A stretch of DNA of 64,000 nt from Lineus longissimus (GCF_910592395.1 NC_088313.1:20352437-20416436), one strand, 5' to 3'; shown: positions 48,101 to 61,165, counted from the first letter of the stretch. Numbers and translations are program-made. The notes: a model not told the origin generated them from the letters alone.

Positions 48101-51100
48101 TCAAAAACTCTCATCATCAGGTTCAGCGTCTTTCTCCTTCGGTTTCACACTCAGTGGCTCTAATCCCTCGCCCTTCCCCGTTAACATATTATACAGCGAT
48201 GAATCGTTCAAACAGCCTTTAAGGAATTCCTCCTTCGTCAGCTGTCCATCAGAGTTTTCGTCCATCTTTTTGAATATGACCTTTGCCCTCTCATCAGCGG
48301 AGACGCCATTTTTCGCTGCGTCGAGATCTGCATCTTGGCCAACCATTTTGTAAATTGCCTGAAACAAGACGGTGGATAGGTTGAATTACCAACAAAATCT
48401 AATGTTATTTCCCGAAGTACGTTGACCTTCATGTCCAGCGCCTTAGAGCAGACCAAGATCAACATGATTCTCTCTATCAGTATCAATCTCTTCGCTTAAT
48501 TAGTGCAGAGATGTTTGATTATCCAGAGTACTTTTCACATCGTTGTATAGCCTTTGTGTGTTATAAGGAATCCACACAATGAGCAAAGGTACAAGGGCAG
48601 GGAACGTTTATAATGTATCTCATCCGAACCTTTTCTACGCATGCTCGAACATTTCTCATTGATTTCATTAAAATACATGTACTCAGAAATCATTGGTCTA
48701 GTAAACATCTCACATTTCTATATCTGAAATACATTTAGGTGCATAGAATCAAACCACCGGTACAGCTTCAGTGGCTGATAGATAAATCACATACGAACAT
48801 TTGTTTCAGGGAGCTAGATCTTACTGCGACTCATATTTCTTCGTTTGGCTGAGTGCTTAAGCAGCGACTGCTTCTTAAATAAGAGAAAAATCCATACTGT
48901 CTGGCAAAACTTGACCGAGAAAATCGAGATCTGCCGTGCAACTTGTTCAACTATCGGTATCCCCAATTTGCCAATAACGGTGTGTATCTTATTTTTTGGT
49001 GTTGGTGGTGATGCGATGTTAGCATCCCCTTCTTCATCCCTCCCACCTATCATCATGCCATACCGCTACCTGTATACCCCTCTTCCACGCCCCCACCGAC
49101 ACACCCTAGTAAACATTCCTAGATTCGCCCCTGAAGTTTTGCACGGTGTGATGGTGAACCTAATTTTCGCTGTAAGTACCTTTGAACACAAGCATCCGCA
49201 CTTTATGAGGCCGGTGGCGACTACCATTCGTATTTGATCGTCATGATGCCAGCTTAACATTCCAGACTATCGTACCAGAATAATATCAAGCAGCAAAAAA
49301 CCCTCATCATCGGTTCTATGCTGGTGATCTAAGGCAATCCCCATGCAATCAACCTGCCTTCTTTTAATTTGCACAACGAGCAGAAAAAGATCTGCATCAT
49401 CATCATTTTGGGACATTCTTTGGGGAGAGTTGGCCAGATGACCGTTGTTCAGCATTCAAGACTTGCTTGTACCACTTCAGAGCCAGCAATATCAACCAAT
49501 AGATGCTGAACTGTCAGCAGATGCCGAGTCTGAGGCAGAGAAATGAGGTTACTCTAATAGAGTAGAGGAATTTGCCCCTAAGTTTCCGCCGTAGTTTCAT
49601 TAGGAGAAAAAGAGTAATCCGATAACACAGCGCTCTCATGGATCTCATTTGTACGTGCTCTGAACGTAAAGGTGCAAGTATTCTCCTGGCAATTTGTGGT
49701 ATTGTCCATCTCCGCTCGGTTAGTGGTCATATCGCCAGTTGCCAGCTTGTCCAATTAGGGGAAGGCGATGGTCGAGGGATGGGGAGGTTTGTTCATTACT
49801 GGAATTTGTTGACTGACTGGGTCAGCAGAATGGCCTCTAACCAATGGCTTCGAAGGTAAAAGGAACGTTTTTCCGAAGGAGGCGATTCTTTAACACCCAC
49901 GAGTAGGCCTATTCTAGTGAAAATAGTAAAAACTTAATTTCTGTTAAATATCTAAAGATGAGCCATATTGTTTAGTTTATTTAGCAGGGACACCTTCAAT
50001 TCATTGCACAGCCGAGGTCAACAAGATCACCAATTCTACATCAACTTGCTGCTCATCATCAGTCTCGGAATAATTTCTCGCTGGTTTTCTATTTTTAAAT
50101 CCCAGGCGACTGGTGGAATTCACTTAGCCAGACAAATTGCCTTTGTCTTCTGCCAATTTCACTCATCATCGTTACACATAGAGTGGGAGACGGCATCAAC
50201 ACCTTATCCAAGTCACTCCATGCAATCAACACTCTCCTTCAAAATCATTCCCATTCCAAAGATGGGTTTGTGCAGAAAGCGCTGAAGGGAGACGATTGCC
50301 TTTCGAATGATGGCACCATAGGGTGACAGCCATTCGTTCAAAATCTCATCGGAATTGAAACTCGTCTCATATCCCTTGTCTCCATAACAAGTTATTGTAT
50401 ATGCGGAAGCTCTAGATATTCAGAATGCCGTAATTCTATAGGTGATCTCGGTGATATCTGCCACATTACCGAAATGTGGTGTTAGTGAAGTATTGGTTGT
50501 CTCCGCTGAGAGTTTTGAATCAATAATGACTTGCTTTTATCATATTCCAGATGAGCTGAAAACTGTTGGATGATACGGTTTTGGCGAGTTGGGAACTGGT
50601 GAGTGTTTGGATGTTCTGCGAAGCGACTACAGATGGGACGAATTAGATGAAGAATAAATTTTGTGAGCTTCAGTCTAAACACGTCAGCTTATACTTGTAC
50701 ATGTACAGTACATTTCACCGTGCCAATGTTTGTTAACGGTTGTCTAGCAGTTTACATTAATCTCGACTCCATGGGGATACTTTCACTAAAGAACGGGAGC
50801 TCAGTATTATATTTGATAAATTTATCGACGTCGAAGTCTCATGGGTCAAGATGGCTTTTACATTGTACTTTTGTACTAAGGTATTTTACTACATTCGCTT
50901 GTGTTGATTGTTATCTCAGTACATCTCACAGCAACAATACAGAACTACCAAATATTCAAACTGGTGTAAATGTATGGCTATTTGCATTACCACCGCGGGA
51001 GTCATCTTGGAATGAGAACCCATCTTCTTAGAGTACCTTCGGTGTTACAAAAGCACAAATGGGAAACACTCAGCTATGTAGTTGAATGAGTGAGGGGTAA

Positions 51101-54100
51101 TCGGTCTGTTACAGTGGACGAAGCTTCAGAAAAAGCAATGATTGAAGAGAAATGAGAAGAAGTTACCAACTCCTGATGAACAGTAACACGTTTTAATGGT
51201 TTCATGTTCACTTACTCGTATTACTTCGGCCATTTCGCTCTCCTCAATAGCACCATTTCGGTCGATGTCGTACAGTCGGAATGCCAAATCAAGCTTGTCT
51301 TCAGGGTTGCCGTCTTGTGTTATACTAATTGCCTGCGAATGAAGTAGATCAGTCAGAGACAAGAACATTATCATGACGACACAAAAAAAACAGACATACA
51401 GATTTCATATTGACATTTCAAGATGATAGGGTCTCGAAATGGCCAGTTTCTGTCTTCAGTTACGAAAAATACGCATACGATCAGCTTACCCTCTGAGTAG
51501 ATCAGCCCAAAAGCAAGGTAAGAGCCCAATATCAGTATTCAACAGGGGTTTAACTTGAGCAAAATCAACTCAAACAAGCTAGACAATAAACATAGGATCC
51601 CTGAGCTTTAGGATACATCGTGAGCCATGTATCAACTTCAGAATGTACTCTCCCGACTTTCCCAAATAAGACCACATTATCAGCATCAAGTATTGCGCTA
51701 TTAGAAGTTGAAGAGTTAAAGTTAAAAAGTGTTTTCCTTTCATGTCGAAAACCGCATTTAACTCGTACAAATGAAATTCCAACAAGACAATAGGTTATTC
51801 TAATGAGGGCAATTTAAGGAATATTTTTTAAGGAAATGCACGAAATTTCTGCAATTCTCCCGTCTGCGTTGCCAAGGCCACCGAGAGAGGAAAACCATGT
51901 CAAGAGATGGAATGTCAACGAATACACGAAATACTAATATGGGATGAGCTGATGAGGAGGGTTATGTGATCATGTGACTTCTCAGGCTCAGTGATGCTCT
52001 GTTGTAAAAGCACACGCATTGACCTTTGCAATCACAGACCCGCCCATGCGTTGCCACGGTTCAGCAAGTGGTTCGTTTCTGTCCATTCGTATCGCCCAAT
52101 CACCTTATTCCTTATAACTTCCTGTTCAATTGGCCAATGAGAACCCCCCCCCCCCCGTTAAACCAATGAAATCTATAAACTGAACCAATCAGAAATCGTA
52201 TTTACATAGACTTCCGCTCTAATCGCAGGCCAAATGGGGAAGTGATGAATGCGAGATAGAATTTCGTATTCAGCTTGGTTATTTTCTTGCCCGTGACTGT
52301 TTACCGGTGGTTGTCAAGGATGCCTCTCCTTTCAACGTTAATTGCCTTGGTGATCTCACATATGATGAGAAATTTGACACCATTCTATTGACGTTTTTGC
52401 TAAAAGCGACTCTGACCCGCCTCGTAATGGAATGGCTAAGTTGTGTACCCGGATATCACGGTCACCAAGCAGGAGTACACACAATCACTGCGTGCGCAGT
52501 TAAACCACGACATTGACTTCCGTTTCGGACGCGACTGTGACATTATTAAGAAATTTGATACACCGTGGAAAAGGGGCAGTGAAATCTGCATTTTTATGTT
52601 TCCTGTGAAATAGTCAGCAATGCATTTCACTTCTCCGTCGTACCACTTCTTATGTCTACACGACCATGACACCAAAAAGAGACACCACAAAATAACTGAC
52701 ATCGACATCGTGCTGTGCATTATGCATCATTGTTTATTTTTGATCAGCTATCAATTAATAGGTTTCAAAATAAACGACGGTCGATGAACCAGGCGAGACC
52801 TGATAGCTCTAAATCACTTGTAATCATCTACATCTGTCGAGCGCCAGTCCTGCTCAGCGCTATTCCTATGGCCAAAAGAACCCCAACAATCGACACGAGA
52901 TATGCCGCCGACCGTCTCCGACATGAAGTGATCGAAATCGGCGGATGTCTTCGCAGACGGGACCTGATGACATGGAGCCATAATCACTGGGAAATGCCAT
53001 TGAATTTTTATATCAAACCAAGCGAGTGTAATAGACATGATAAATGTGACTTCGGAGTGCATCTTAGTTACTTAAGGGCTGGCTGCATGCCGAGGCAAAG
53101 ATGCTCCAGCTAGTTTTAATTTTTAGTTAAACCGCTTCATCGAATTGACGAATGAAGGGAATGGACAGATTAAATGTGTAATTATCCCCTATCATCGCCA
53201 AAGGTTTTCCAATATAAGGGAAAGGTAGGGAAGACAATGCCGGACCGACATGTCTCATAATGATATAGAGATATTGTTTAGAGGACAGAGAAGTGCATGT
53301 ACCACCACTCTGTTCCGATGTACGATATGTCATCCCTGCATGTAAGTTGGTGAAGATGTCATATTCTCCCGTTAGTCCTAGCTGTTAAAGATTATGAAAC
53401 TGGCCATGCTGTTCACCTCTCCAAGACACCAAATAATTGGAAAAACGGTAATGTAAGGTGACGAGTTTTTTTAGCCAATTACATTGCCACAAATGGGCAG
53501 ATTCCGGCACCTACACGTTCGTGACAATATGACATTGCTTATTTATCTACTTCCCTCAGTTACAGTTTAGTCCTGTTCTCAACCACCTACATCTCAACCA
53601 AAGATTGGACCCATTAATCATTCACAAAAAGTCTGGTTGCTTTCCTATTAGGGCTAAATCTTTCATATCCTGTCCGTACACTAACTTCGTGACTTCAAAT
53701 TAAATGGCAATTTATTTTCCTGGTCATATTAACCTATGTACGAAAGCGGAAACCACTGAAGCAACATTCAGAGAAAGGTTCCGGCATTTGCTCAAATTCT
53801 CATTTATTTTGTGATGAATTATTCACATTGAATTAACCATTAGTGGGCTTGAGTAACTGACGAAAGTTCAGGTCAGTGGTGGCAGGCATGCTGCGCCAAG
53901 TCTCTTTCGAAGAACTTGAGCTTTGCCTAAATCTGAGTGTGAGATAGAAAAACGCAACTGGTAAATGGTATTGAAACTTACCACTAAAAATTCCTTAAAA
54001 TCGATTTTCCCACTGTTGTCTATATCGAATGTTCTGAACAGGTGCTCGTAGAATGATTTTGCTTTGCCATCGGGGAAGAGCTGGGAATATATGTCAAGGA

Positions 54101-54137
54101 ATTTGTTCCGTGAGATTTCACCCTCTGGACAGTCTTT
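48101..54137 (-). CDS. Neuronal calcium sensor family EF-hand protein, partial (three 3' exons)
   Basis: Exons in transcription order: 54137-53982 (52 codons), 51332-51216 (39 codons) and 48358-48101 (85 codons plus TGA), all phase 0 with GT..AG borders. The first visible exon opens with KDCPEG, the degenerate EF1 with the CPxG signature of this family. EF2 (DIDNSGKIDFKE), EF3 (DIDRNGAIEESE) and EF4 (DENSDGQLTKEE) all keep the calcium ligands at positions 1, 3, 5 and 12. AISIT and AIYKMVG are family landmarks. These proteins are cytosolic to membrane calcium switches, usually N-myristoylated. The first exon, which would carry MGxxxSK and the start, was not found up to 64000 and may lie outside the window. 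The C-terminus is longer and more acidic and basic (ending KEKDAEPDDESF) than the short tails of hippocalcin or frequenin, so this is a divergent invertebrate member. Confidence 0.87.
48374..48864. repeat. Dispersed element, short copy in the last intron of the calcium-sensor gene
   Basis: Matches the ends and most of the interior of 42130-42941 but lacks about 325 internal bases (it jumps from ATGTTATTTC to GTTGACCTTCATGTCC). Its left edge lies only about 14 bases from the intron's AG at 48359-48360, so branch point and upstream tract of this 3' splice site fall inside the element. Confidence 0.75.
52096..52189. promoter_or_regulatory. Cluster of five CCAAT boxes around a C13 tract
   Basis: CCAAT occurs at 52096, 52134, 52163 and 52185, and as ATTGG at 52129. 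A run of 13 C lies at 52144-52156. Such spacing (about 20-40 bases) is typical of NF-Y-dependent promoters or of LTR-type promoters. The cluster lies inside an intron of the calcium-sensor gene. Open frames follow on the plus strand (52307-52516, and a 55-codon frame at about 52446-52611), but I recognise no protein. It could be an alternative promoter or an unrecognised gene's start. Confidence 0.4.
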
Positions 54138-54218
54138 CTGCAAGAAGAAGAACATGGGGGATGGTCGTGTATCACATAGAGCTACAAGGTATACGGCCAA
54201 ACCTTCACCGAGGCGACG

Positions 54219-54335
54219 AAGGGGTCGGACACGCCGGCGAACAATGATTTCACAAAGGGCTCGGACCAGCCCGGACAAAGGGGTCGGCCACGCCGGCGAA
54301 AAATGATTTTACAATGAAACCATTGTTCGCCGGCG
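54219..54335. repeat. Combined direct and inverted repeat with CGCCGGCGAA core
   Basis: A 36-bp block starting AAGGGGTCGG at 54219 recurs at 54278 (59-bp period) with few changes. In addition, CGCCGGCGAACAATG at 54232-54246 is perfectly complementary to CATTGTTCGCCGGCG at 54321-54335. The GC-rich composition differs from the surroundings. It lies upstream of the first visible exon of the calcium-sensor gene. A small inverted-repeat transposon remnant is a possible source. Confidence 0.8.
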
Positions 54336-54379
54336 TTTGCGTACCGTTGTCGCTCTATAATGTCTTGCGTATTTACCAT

Positions 54380-57300
54380 TGCGATATTCGGGTTGGTTCA
54401 ACATTTGAAAGGACATTACATCGCATTTATATGTTTAGTTTGGGTAAAATTACCGTTTTTTTCTGGAAAAGGATGCTAGGTCGTTGAATTCGCTCAAATT
54501 TCTATATCTGTCTCATGTTTCATGCCGTCATTCCACAAACAAATTTCAGCAAACCCATGGGAAATTTCAATGCGAAATCGTTTTGGCTTGTAATGTATAT
54601 CACAAATGTTAAAGTTAAAACTAAAGTTTGGTTTCATTCGTTGCACAAATGGCTTCCCAAGAGCTTCAACTATCATGGCCAACCTATCTTGGATATCTGA
54701 ATAATTTATCATAGAGCGGAGTAAAAGTCTGCCATAATCAGTGTTATTTCGTGATTCTCTCAATGATGTCTCCGTTGGGATAAGTTGACAATAAGGAACA
54801 AACATCGTTCAGTCTCATAATCACGAATTTTCTTTTTTGGATTGGCGGTAAACACGTTAATTTCATATGATGTAGGCTTACATAATGTGCACGATGCCGG
54901 TGTAATCTTTTTGAGTGTTTCTATTTTTGAGTGTTTCCCCTCATTGCTTGGGAACGCTAAAAGATAGATTGACAAGTTTTTCTGTGTTTCCCCCTATTGA
55001 AAAGTCATAGTCTCTCTAGCTGCCTATTGTTTGGAAACACTGACACATGGGAAACAACCACAGATGTTACACCGGGCTTGAGACAGTTTTTCTTCGCTTC
55101 ACGTGTAATATACTCGAGAGAGTACATGTAAGTTGTGAGCACATTTTGATGCAGTGGCAATATCCCTGCAACCTCATGTAACGGCTCCTCAACCGATGTA
55201 CTGAAGTGTGAACAGCGCCACTGATGTTGATTTAGTCGAGGAGATATCGACGCTACATCACACTTTCCTGACATGACGACCAATGACTAAATGACATTGG
55301 GATAGGGGAAACTATCAGTGCTGTCCAGAGTCAATAGTAGTGTTTGTTTGGTGAGTGACTGAGGACATTAGCGAAATTAAAACTGCATTCTCTTGGGACG
55401 TCTTCGAATAGAGAAAGATGTGTCGACAAATCAATGTTTATTTTGGGACAATATGCATGGCGTGTCTTCACGACGAGTAAGACAGTAAGACAAGAGTCAC
55501 TTGGACGAATCTTTCATGCACATTATACGATCACAAGGAGACGGAGACAAAAGTGCAAAACTCCGGTCAGTTGATATACAGAGTGATTCAATGAAGTTTT
55601 CATTAACATCATCATCGTCAATGTTGTCGATTGTTCAGCCGGATTTGATCTTGGACGCATTGGGTGCGGTAGAAAAGTCCTCATAACTGAGTTTTCCGTC
55701 AACGACGAACCCCAGCCACTGGTTAAATATCCCAAGTTGGTCCATCAATTAGTCGCAAATGCCTGTATTCTGCCTAACGGATCAAACATCTCTTGCCCTT
55801 ATGGACACATGATTGTCTATCAACGCCTGGTCTAGGGCGATTACATATGTTAGTTGATATCCCACCGGGGTACGGGTTATTGGAAGCAATTACAAGCTGA
55901 CCATCATGAATAATAAAAAAGGAAATCATGCCTTAATCTGGTTAGGTTCAGTAAACCATAAGGGAACATCGTGGGATGTAATTGATTCGGACGTATCTGG
56001 GGGCAATAGTATAATATAACACAGCGCCTTTTTATAATGGACTTCACTGATACATGAAAAGACTGTGAAAGTGTTGGAGAATGTGCACTGAGGACAACTG
56101 TCAAAACCGGAGACTGTCATTAACGCTCCAGCCTCTTCGTGAGAACCCCCGACCACCGAATTTGATGCCGGCCGGCGCCAGGCGCGAAGAAGAAAAAGAT
56201 GAACATTTCTACCGCGATGATCTTAAGGTCTATGCGCTTTTAGTGGGATATTTTCAATTTACTTTGGGCCCGGCACGATCTAAACAGGTTCACAATAAGC
56301 TTGCTCTCCTTATTTCAACTAATCACCAGAAGCAATGGGCCCCTCCTATTCGGCCAACATTGTTAAACCACCCTTTTCCCAACCTCTGACAGCCACGGAT
56401 TGATTCTCCGTATCCATCGCTGGAAATGATATCCAGTTCATTTGTCCGATGACTCGTTAAGATATCTCTCTATGATACTGCGATGGGAGGCTGAGAGTTA
56501 CAGGACATTGATACCGGGGACGTCAGCGTCTCTGATTGAATTGATTTATTTATTTTTTGATTGATTTTGGTTTATTTCCTAGACCGTTCCCGAGACACGA
56601 AGACCCGTCTTTTGGTAACAGTATAATGCGAATCACCGGTATACATATATAGAAGAATATGATGCGTATTGCACTAATCAGCAGTACATGTCTACTTGTA
56701 CATAAAATATCTTTATTGTCGTCGCGGTTGTAATAGGCCATGAAAGATTGAATCGGATGCGCTGTCACGACTACTGTATTCTGCTTTACAAGTTGATGTC
56801 CAGGGGTTGCCTAGTACGAATGAATAATTTTGGTGAATAATGTATGAAATATTGGGTGTATACTCTGATTTCGCGCAGAGTCCATGCTGTTCATTGGCGC
56901 AATAAAATTCTCAGCAGTATTGAGATAAATAGTACATGCAGATGAATGCATTTGAATCAAAATTCGGGTCACGTCCACCTATCGCTGTGTTGTGTCATGG
57001 CAGTCTATCGCCCAGGCTTCGCCTTTAAATCTTTAAAATTTCGAATTAGGTTCAAAGTAATTCCGAAACAAATATGTGTCTTGGGAATCATTGCTCCTCG
57101 GTTCTCAGACGGATATTACAAAGTCACGCGATGATTAGTGAAATGTACTGTTTTCAAGGCCGTTCAGCACTAAGAACTTTCTTCATTTAAACTTTCAACT
57201 GCACTGATGACCTTGAATTGTACTTAATCGAACACAAAATGTGTTTCGTTGTAAACATGACCGGCCGATATGTTATCTTTCGTTCACACCATATTCAACT

Positions 57301-60300
57301 GAGTGGATAGTGACATGAGTGATACATCGAGTGTTGATCATACAGATGAACTAGCATGCCAGATATGATGCGTTGGTTATACTCGTATGACCACAGTATT
57401 GTACTGAAACCACCAGATATGCAGGTTCGAAATCGTACTCCAATCGATCGTGCAGCTGTTTTCTAGTTTGGGCAAAGGCATCTCCAATGCAGATCAGGAA
57501 GGGCCAGACGGTTTTGGTCATGTCACCTGGTAACTGTTTCAATGAAGGTTACCGAGATGATCACGCGGATCCAAGATCACGATGCTCACTCTAGAACTAC
57601 TGCTTGACGAAGCCATTTCAGCGCAATCACTGCACAACATTCTTTTCAGAAGTTCAACCATGTTCCTTCGGTTCTCCCGCCAGTAACCTGGTCCCGCACT
57701 CCCGCGAGACGTATCAAACAAGACTGAATGATTCATTACCTTTTTTGTGGCTATTTAATGATTTTGGGGCCGTCCTCTGGTCAGTGGTGCAATTTCGCTG
57801 CGATCTGGTGACACCACGGCCATTCTTCACAATCTTTTCTCGCTTTTATCCGCAAACAAACGACTTCGATGACAGTGTTATGAAACCTTCGGCGAACCTG
57901 AAAGAAATAAGCCCCGGAAGCTCTCGGGAGAATCCATGGTCTTCAAGAGCACCGTGTCATGAGCGTAGGTGATTATATGGCGAGGCAGAGATCCCCGATT
58001 CAAGACAGATAGTAACTTTTCCGAGACAAGATCGAGAAAAGAATAAAGGAATCTTGACCAGACACTGGTATGAAACATGGTTCCTCATGTGGGCTGCGGT
58101 GCTGTGCATGTTTTCATTTCGCTGTCCTGTTTTCAAAAGCCTGACCTCAGCCGAAGCGAGGTATTTCTCTTCTAAAGTGCATTTCCGTCGATAAGAATCA
58201 TCATTCAAGACTGATTATAGGTAACCGAAGGGACGCGGGCATAACCATTTTCCAAGGGTATTGCTTGACATCTTTGTTCAAAACGCGTCCATTGACTTTG
58301 TTTCATGTGTTCGCCACGTGGCGGAATCGGCGCCGCACTCGACAATCACAATCACAACCGCCATGTTGTCATGGCCCCAGGGTTGGCAAGCGACAGGGCC
58401 AAGGGAACAGCTCACAGACACAAAGAGAAAAAAAACACGTATCAGTGAAAATTAGTTAGATACATGTAGTCAGTTCGATTAGTAGGCATCATGCATCACG
58501 CAAGCCAGCGATTATCTCTACGCCAAGGGGTCGTTAGAAATCATGCAATGGTATATCGTGAATATTCTGAATGGGATGGCCAGGAACGGTATTGCTTTAC
58601 GTCTACTTTGAAATTTGAGGTCAAAGTTTCAAAGCGCTCACTTCACGTGATGAATGATTAAATGACGAATGTTTGCGTTGTATCAAAATGAACACGCAAT
58701 GGACACATCAATCCATATGTGATCATTACTGATATTTGATGTCGATGACCATTCCTTATCAACGTAGACACAGATGAAACTGATTTACTCGTCATTGGCC
58801 GGGTTTGCATAGAGTTCACGTTGTCACTTCTGACGTATCAAACAGAAATAATTCGGAAATTCCTATAAAATTCTCAAATAAAACGCATGGAAAAGTTTCT
58901 TGCACGAAATTGAAATTTGGTTTCCTGCTAATTCTTTGAAGTTATAAACAGCCGAAACGATAGAAAACACCTTCAAATGGTGTTCCATACAGGCTTTTGA
59001 TTGATTATCGCTAAGTAATCGATTCCGTTGTCTTTCATGTAGACGACAGCAGGCAGAAAATTTTCGTCAGAAGGAACTCCCCGTTTTAGGGTTTGGCACA
59101 TTGCATGAAGATGGACGTTGCATGTAATCTGCTCGTCGTTCTCCGCCCAGCTGGCGCATCAAACGACATCCGCCATCATCAAATAGAGATCGATTTGTAG
59201 ATTCCATGGCTGATCAAGCGCGGTTATGGACCTAATGAAATTTGTCAAAGAGATGATCAGATCCTGCTGTCCATTTCTTATGGTAGTTGCGGAGAAAAAG
59301 CAGCTTGTCTACTAGATCTCTAACTTTCGGTCATGTCAGAAAGATGGAGGGACGTTGTCATGTTGGCATGGCCATGTTAAACACGAGGCTTGAGGAATGA
59401 TGCCAATTACCTGCTGCTTTCGGTAAGCATTCTTCATTAACCGCAACGGAAGTCAATACCGGTAAACAAAATACACGTAACGCTAGACCTCTTAGCAACC
59501 CAATACTATCCGCGGCGAAGCTGATTCAACCTCTCCTGGAAAAAATGCCTTCAATCCCAAGGTTACCGGCTAAAATATCAGCAGAAGGCAACTTTAAACA
59601 GTACTCCATCTCTGCGACATGCTCTCACTGATTTGATGGCTCTGCAGTAAACTCAAAATAGAGGACCGAAGTTATGCGCGAGTGTCCAAAAACTTTTCTT
59701 TTCTTGATGTCTGCCACACGTACACCAACAAGCAAAATGACATTGGGTATCTTCATTCACACACAGATATACCAAAGGCATGTAATTGACAGATTTCAGT
59801 CAATTCACGTAGCTTCCAGTAAGAAGAGCAGTCATTTGCTCTGATGAAAAGAGATCGCGTGCTCTTCTGGTTTTGGTATGAAAGGGGCTCATTTCTTATC
59901 TTTGGGGTTTGGTGTAGACACGAATGTTGGACGGAATACGTTTATCGATCTTCACCATGTGATGCTGAACAGTGAGAATGAAAGAAAGATGGCGTTATTG
60001 GGGACAATTATCGGAGTCTCATATCGACAGGGTTGGAAAATGTTCATCTTTGCTGACACTCTTGTCAATAAACTCGTGGCTTCCTCTCAAAGTATCTGGT
60101 GACTAAATGGATGATATAAGTCGGTTGATAGACGAATGCCAGATCCACCCGAAGGCCTCGGTCTGTTGATGTCACCCAACTGGTCAATATCGATATCCCA
60201 TCAACATAGATGGCACACCAGAGATTATTTAGAGCTATGACTGGATGTAGCTGCGATGGCTTGTTATGTTGTTGTAATAGTGTTCTCCTTGGTATTGCAG

Positions 60301-60925
60301 TCAATGAAGATTCTCCTTCAGTAAAAGCTTTAGGTGAGCCCGCACACTTCCCCGTCGTGATGATAGATCTATCTACTTGCATGGCTGTAGCAAGAACAAA
60401 CAAAAACCTAGTATCGAAAACCTTGTCGATTGCTGTTGTAGATATTGTTACGAATCAGTTGCATAACACGCATTAGTTCTTCAGTGCTAATGCAACAAGA
60501 TAAGCATTCATTCGCAAGCATCAATGACTTGATTATTGTCTGCGAAATGACGAACTGATCCGCTGATGTCCTTATTCTCCGCGGAATTGAGTGTTTTGAC
60601 CTAGTAAACACTCAAACAACCAGAGGCCAACTGCCAAGCCATCCAACCCACCTTATCGACATCCTAACCAAGCCATCAAATTCTCCCATCTACATTAAAT
60701 CTGACTTCGATCAACACGAGGGTCGTTTATTCGACCACTCTGCACCCGTGACTGTCCGGTCTGGCGCGCTCAGGATAGCAGGCTGTCGGATGTCAGTCCT
60801 TCGGGAGGATGTATCTAAATGGAGTACCTTGGCAATGTTTTCTGACTAGGAGAAACGTTGGTTGCATGACGAGTCTAAACACAGTATCATTTCGAAATGG
60901 CGGCTGACGCTCAGCCTATTCTAAG
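54380..60925. other. Long region without recognised exons
   Basis: About 6.5 kb. It may be the first intron of the minus-strand calcium-sensor gene, or intergenic DNA. I searched the minus strand for an exon ending in a WYKGF- or WHKGF-like sequence or starting MGxxxSK and found none. Apart from the promoter-like motifs at 58313-58368, I see only chance open frames. Confidence 0.4.
58313..58368. promoter_or_regulatory. Palindromic E-box and YY1-like motif in a CpG-richer patch
   Basis: GCCACGTGGC (58313-58322) is a perfect palindrome containing the CACGTG E-box. It is followed 35 bases later by CCGCCATGTTG (58358-58368), close to the YY1 consensus found at many TATA-less start sites. CpG density is locally raised. 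An open frame starts at the ATG within the YY1-like motif but has no recognised product. Confidence 0.3.
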
Positions 60926-61165
60926 ACGCCGATGGTGTAGTGGCTCTCTGATTACTTAGCGGTTATATGCATCAGGTCCCTGGTACGATCCCCATTGTCC
61001 GTGTGATTCCCTTACACAGTTCTCTTTGCCTTACATGCCTTACTCCACCCAGGTGTGTAAAAGAGTTACTATCGGAAATGCTCAGGTTGTAGCGCTGATT
61101 GAGCGCCTCATCTGAGGTACCAAAATGTTTACTGGAGATAGCGACAACGCAGGCCCCAGCATCTT
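60926..61165 (+). mobile_element. Candidate tRNA-derived SINE
   Basis: GATGGTGTAGTGGC (about 60931-60944) resembles a pol III A box, and TGGTACGATCCCC (about 60981-60993) a B box with one mismatch to GGTTCGAnnCC. Their spacing is right for a tRNA promoter. About 50 bases downstream, CTCCACCCAGGTGTGTAAA resembles the conserved central domain of metazoan SINEs. I could not define the tail or target-site duplication, and I have not seen a second copy in the window. Confidence 0.45.

Noticed and set aside
52446-52611. 55-codon plus-strand frame (TVTKQEYTQSLRAQL and onward) after the CCAAT cluster
   Set aside because: It lacks a start codon and a credible pyrimidine-rich acceptor, and it matches no family I know; mentioned only as context for the promoter-like cluster.
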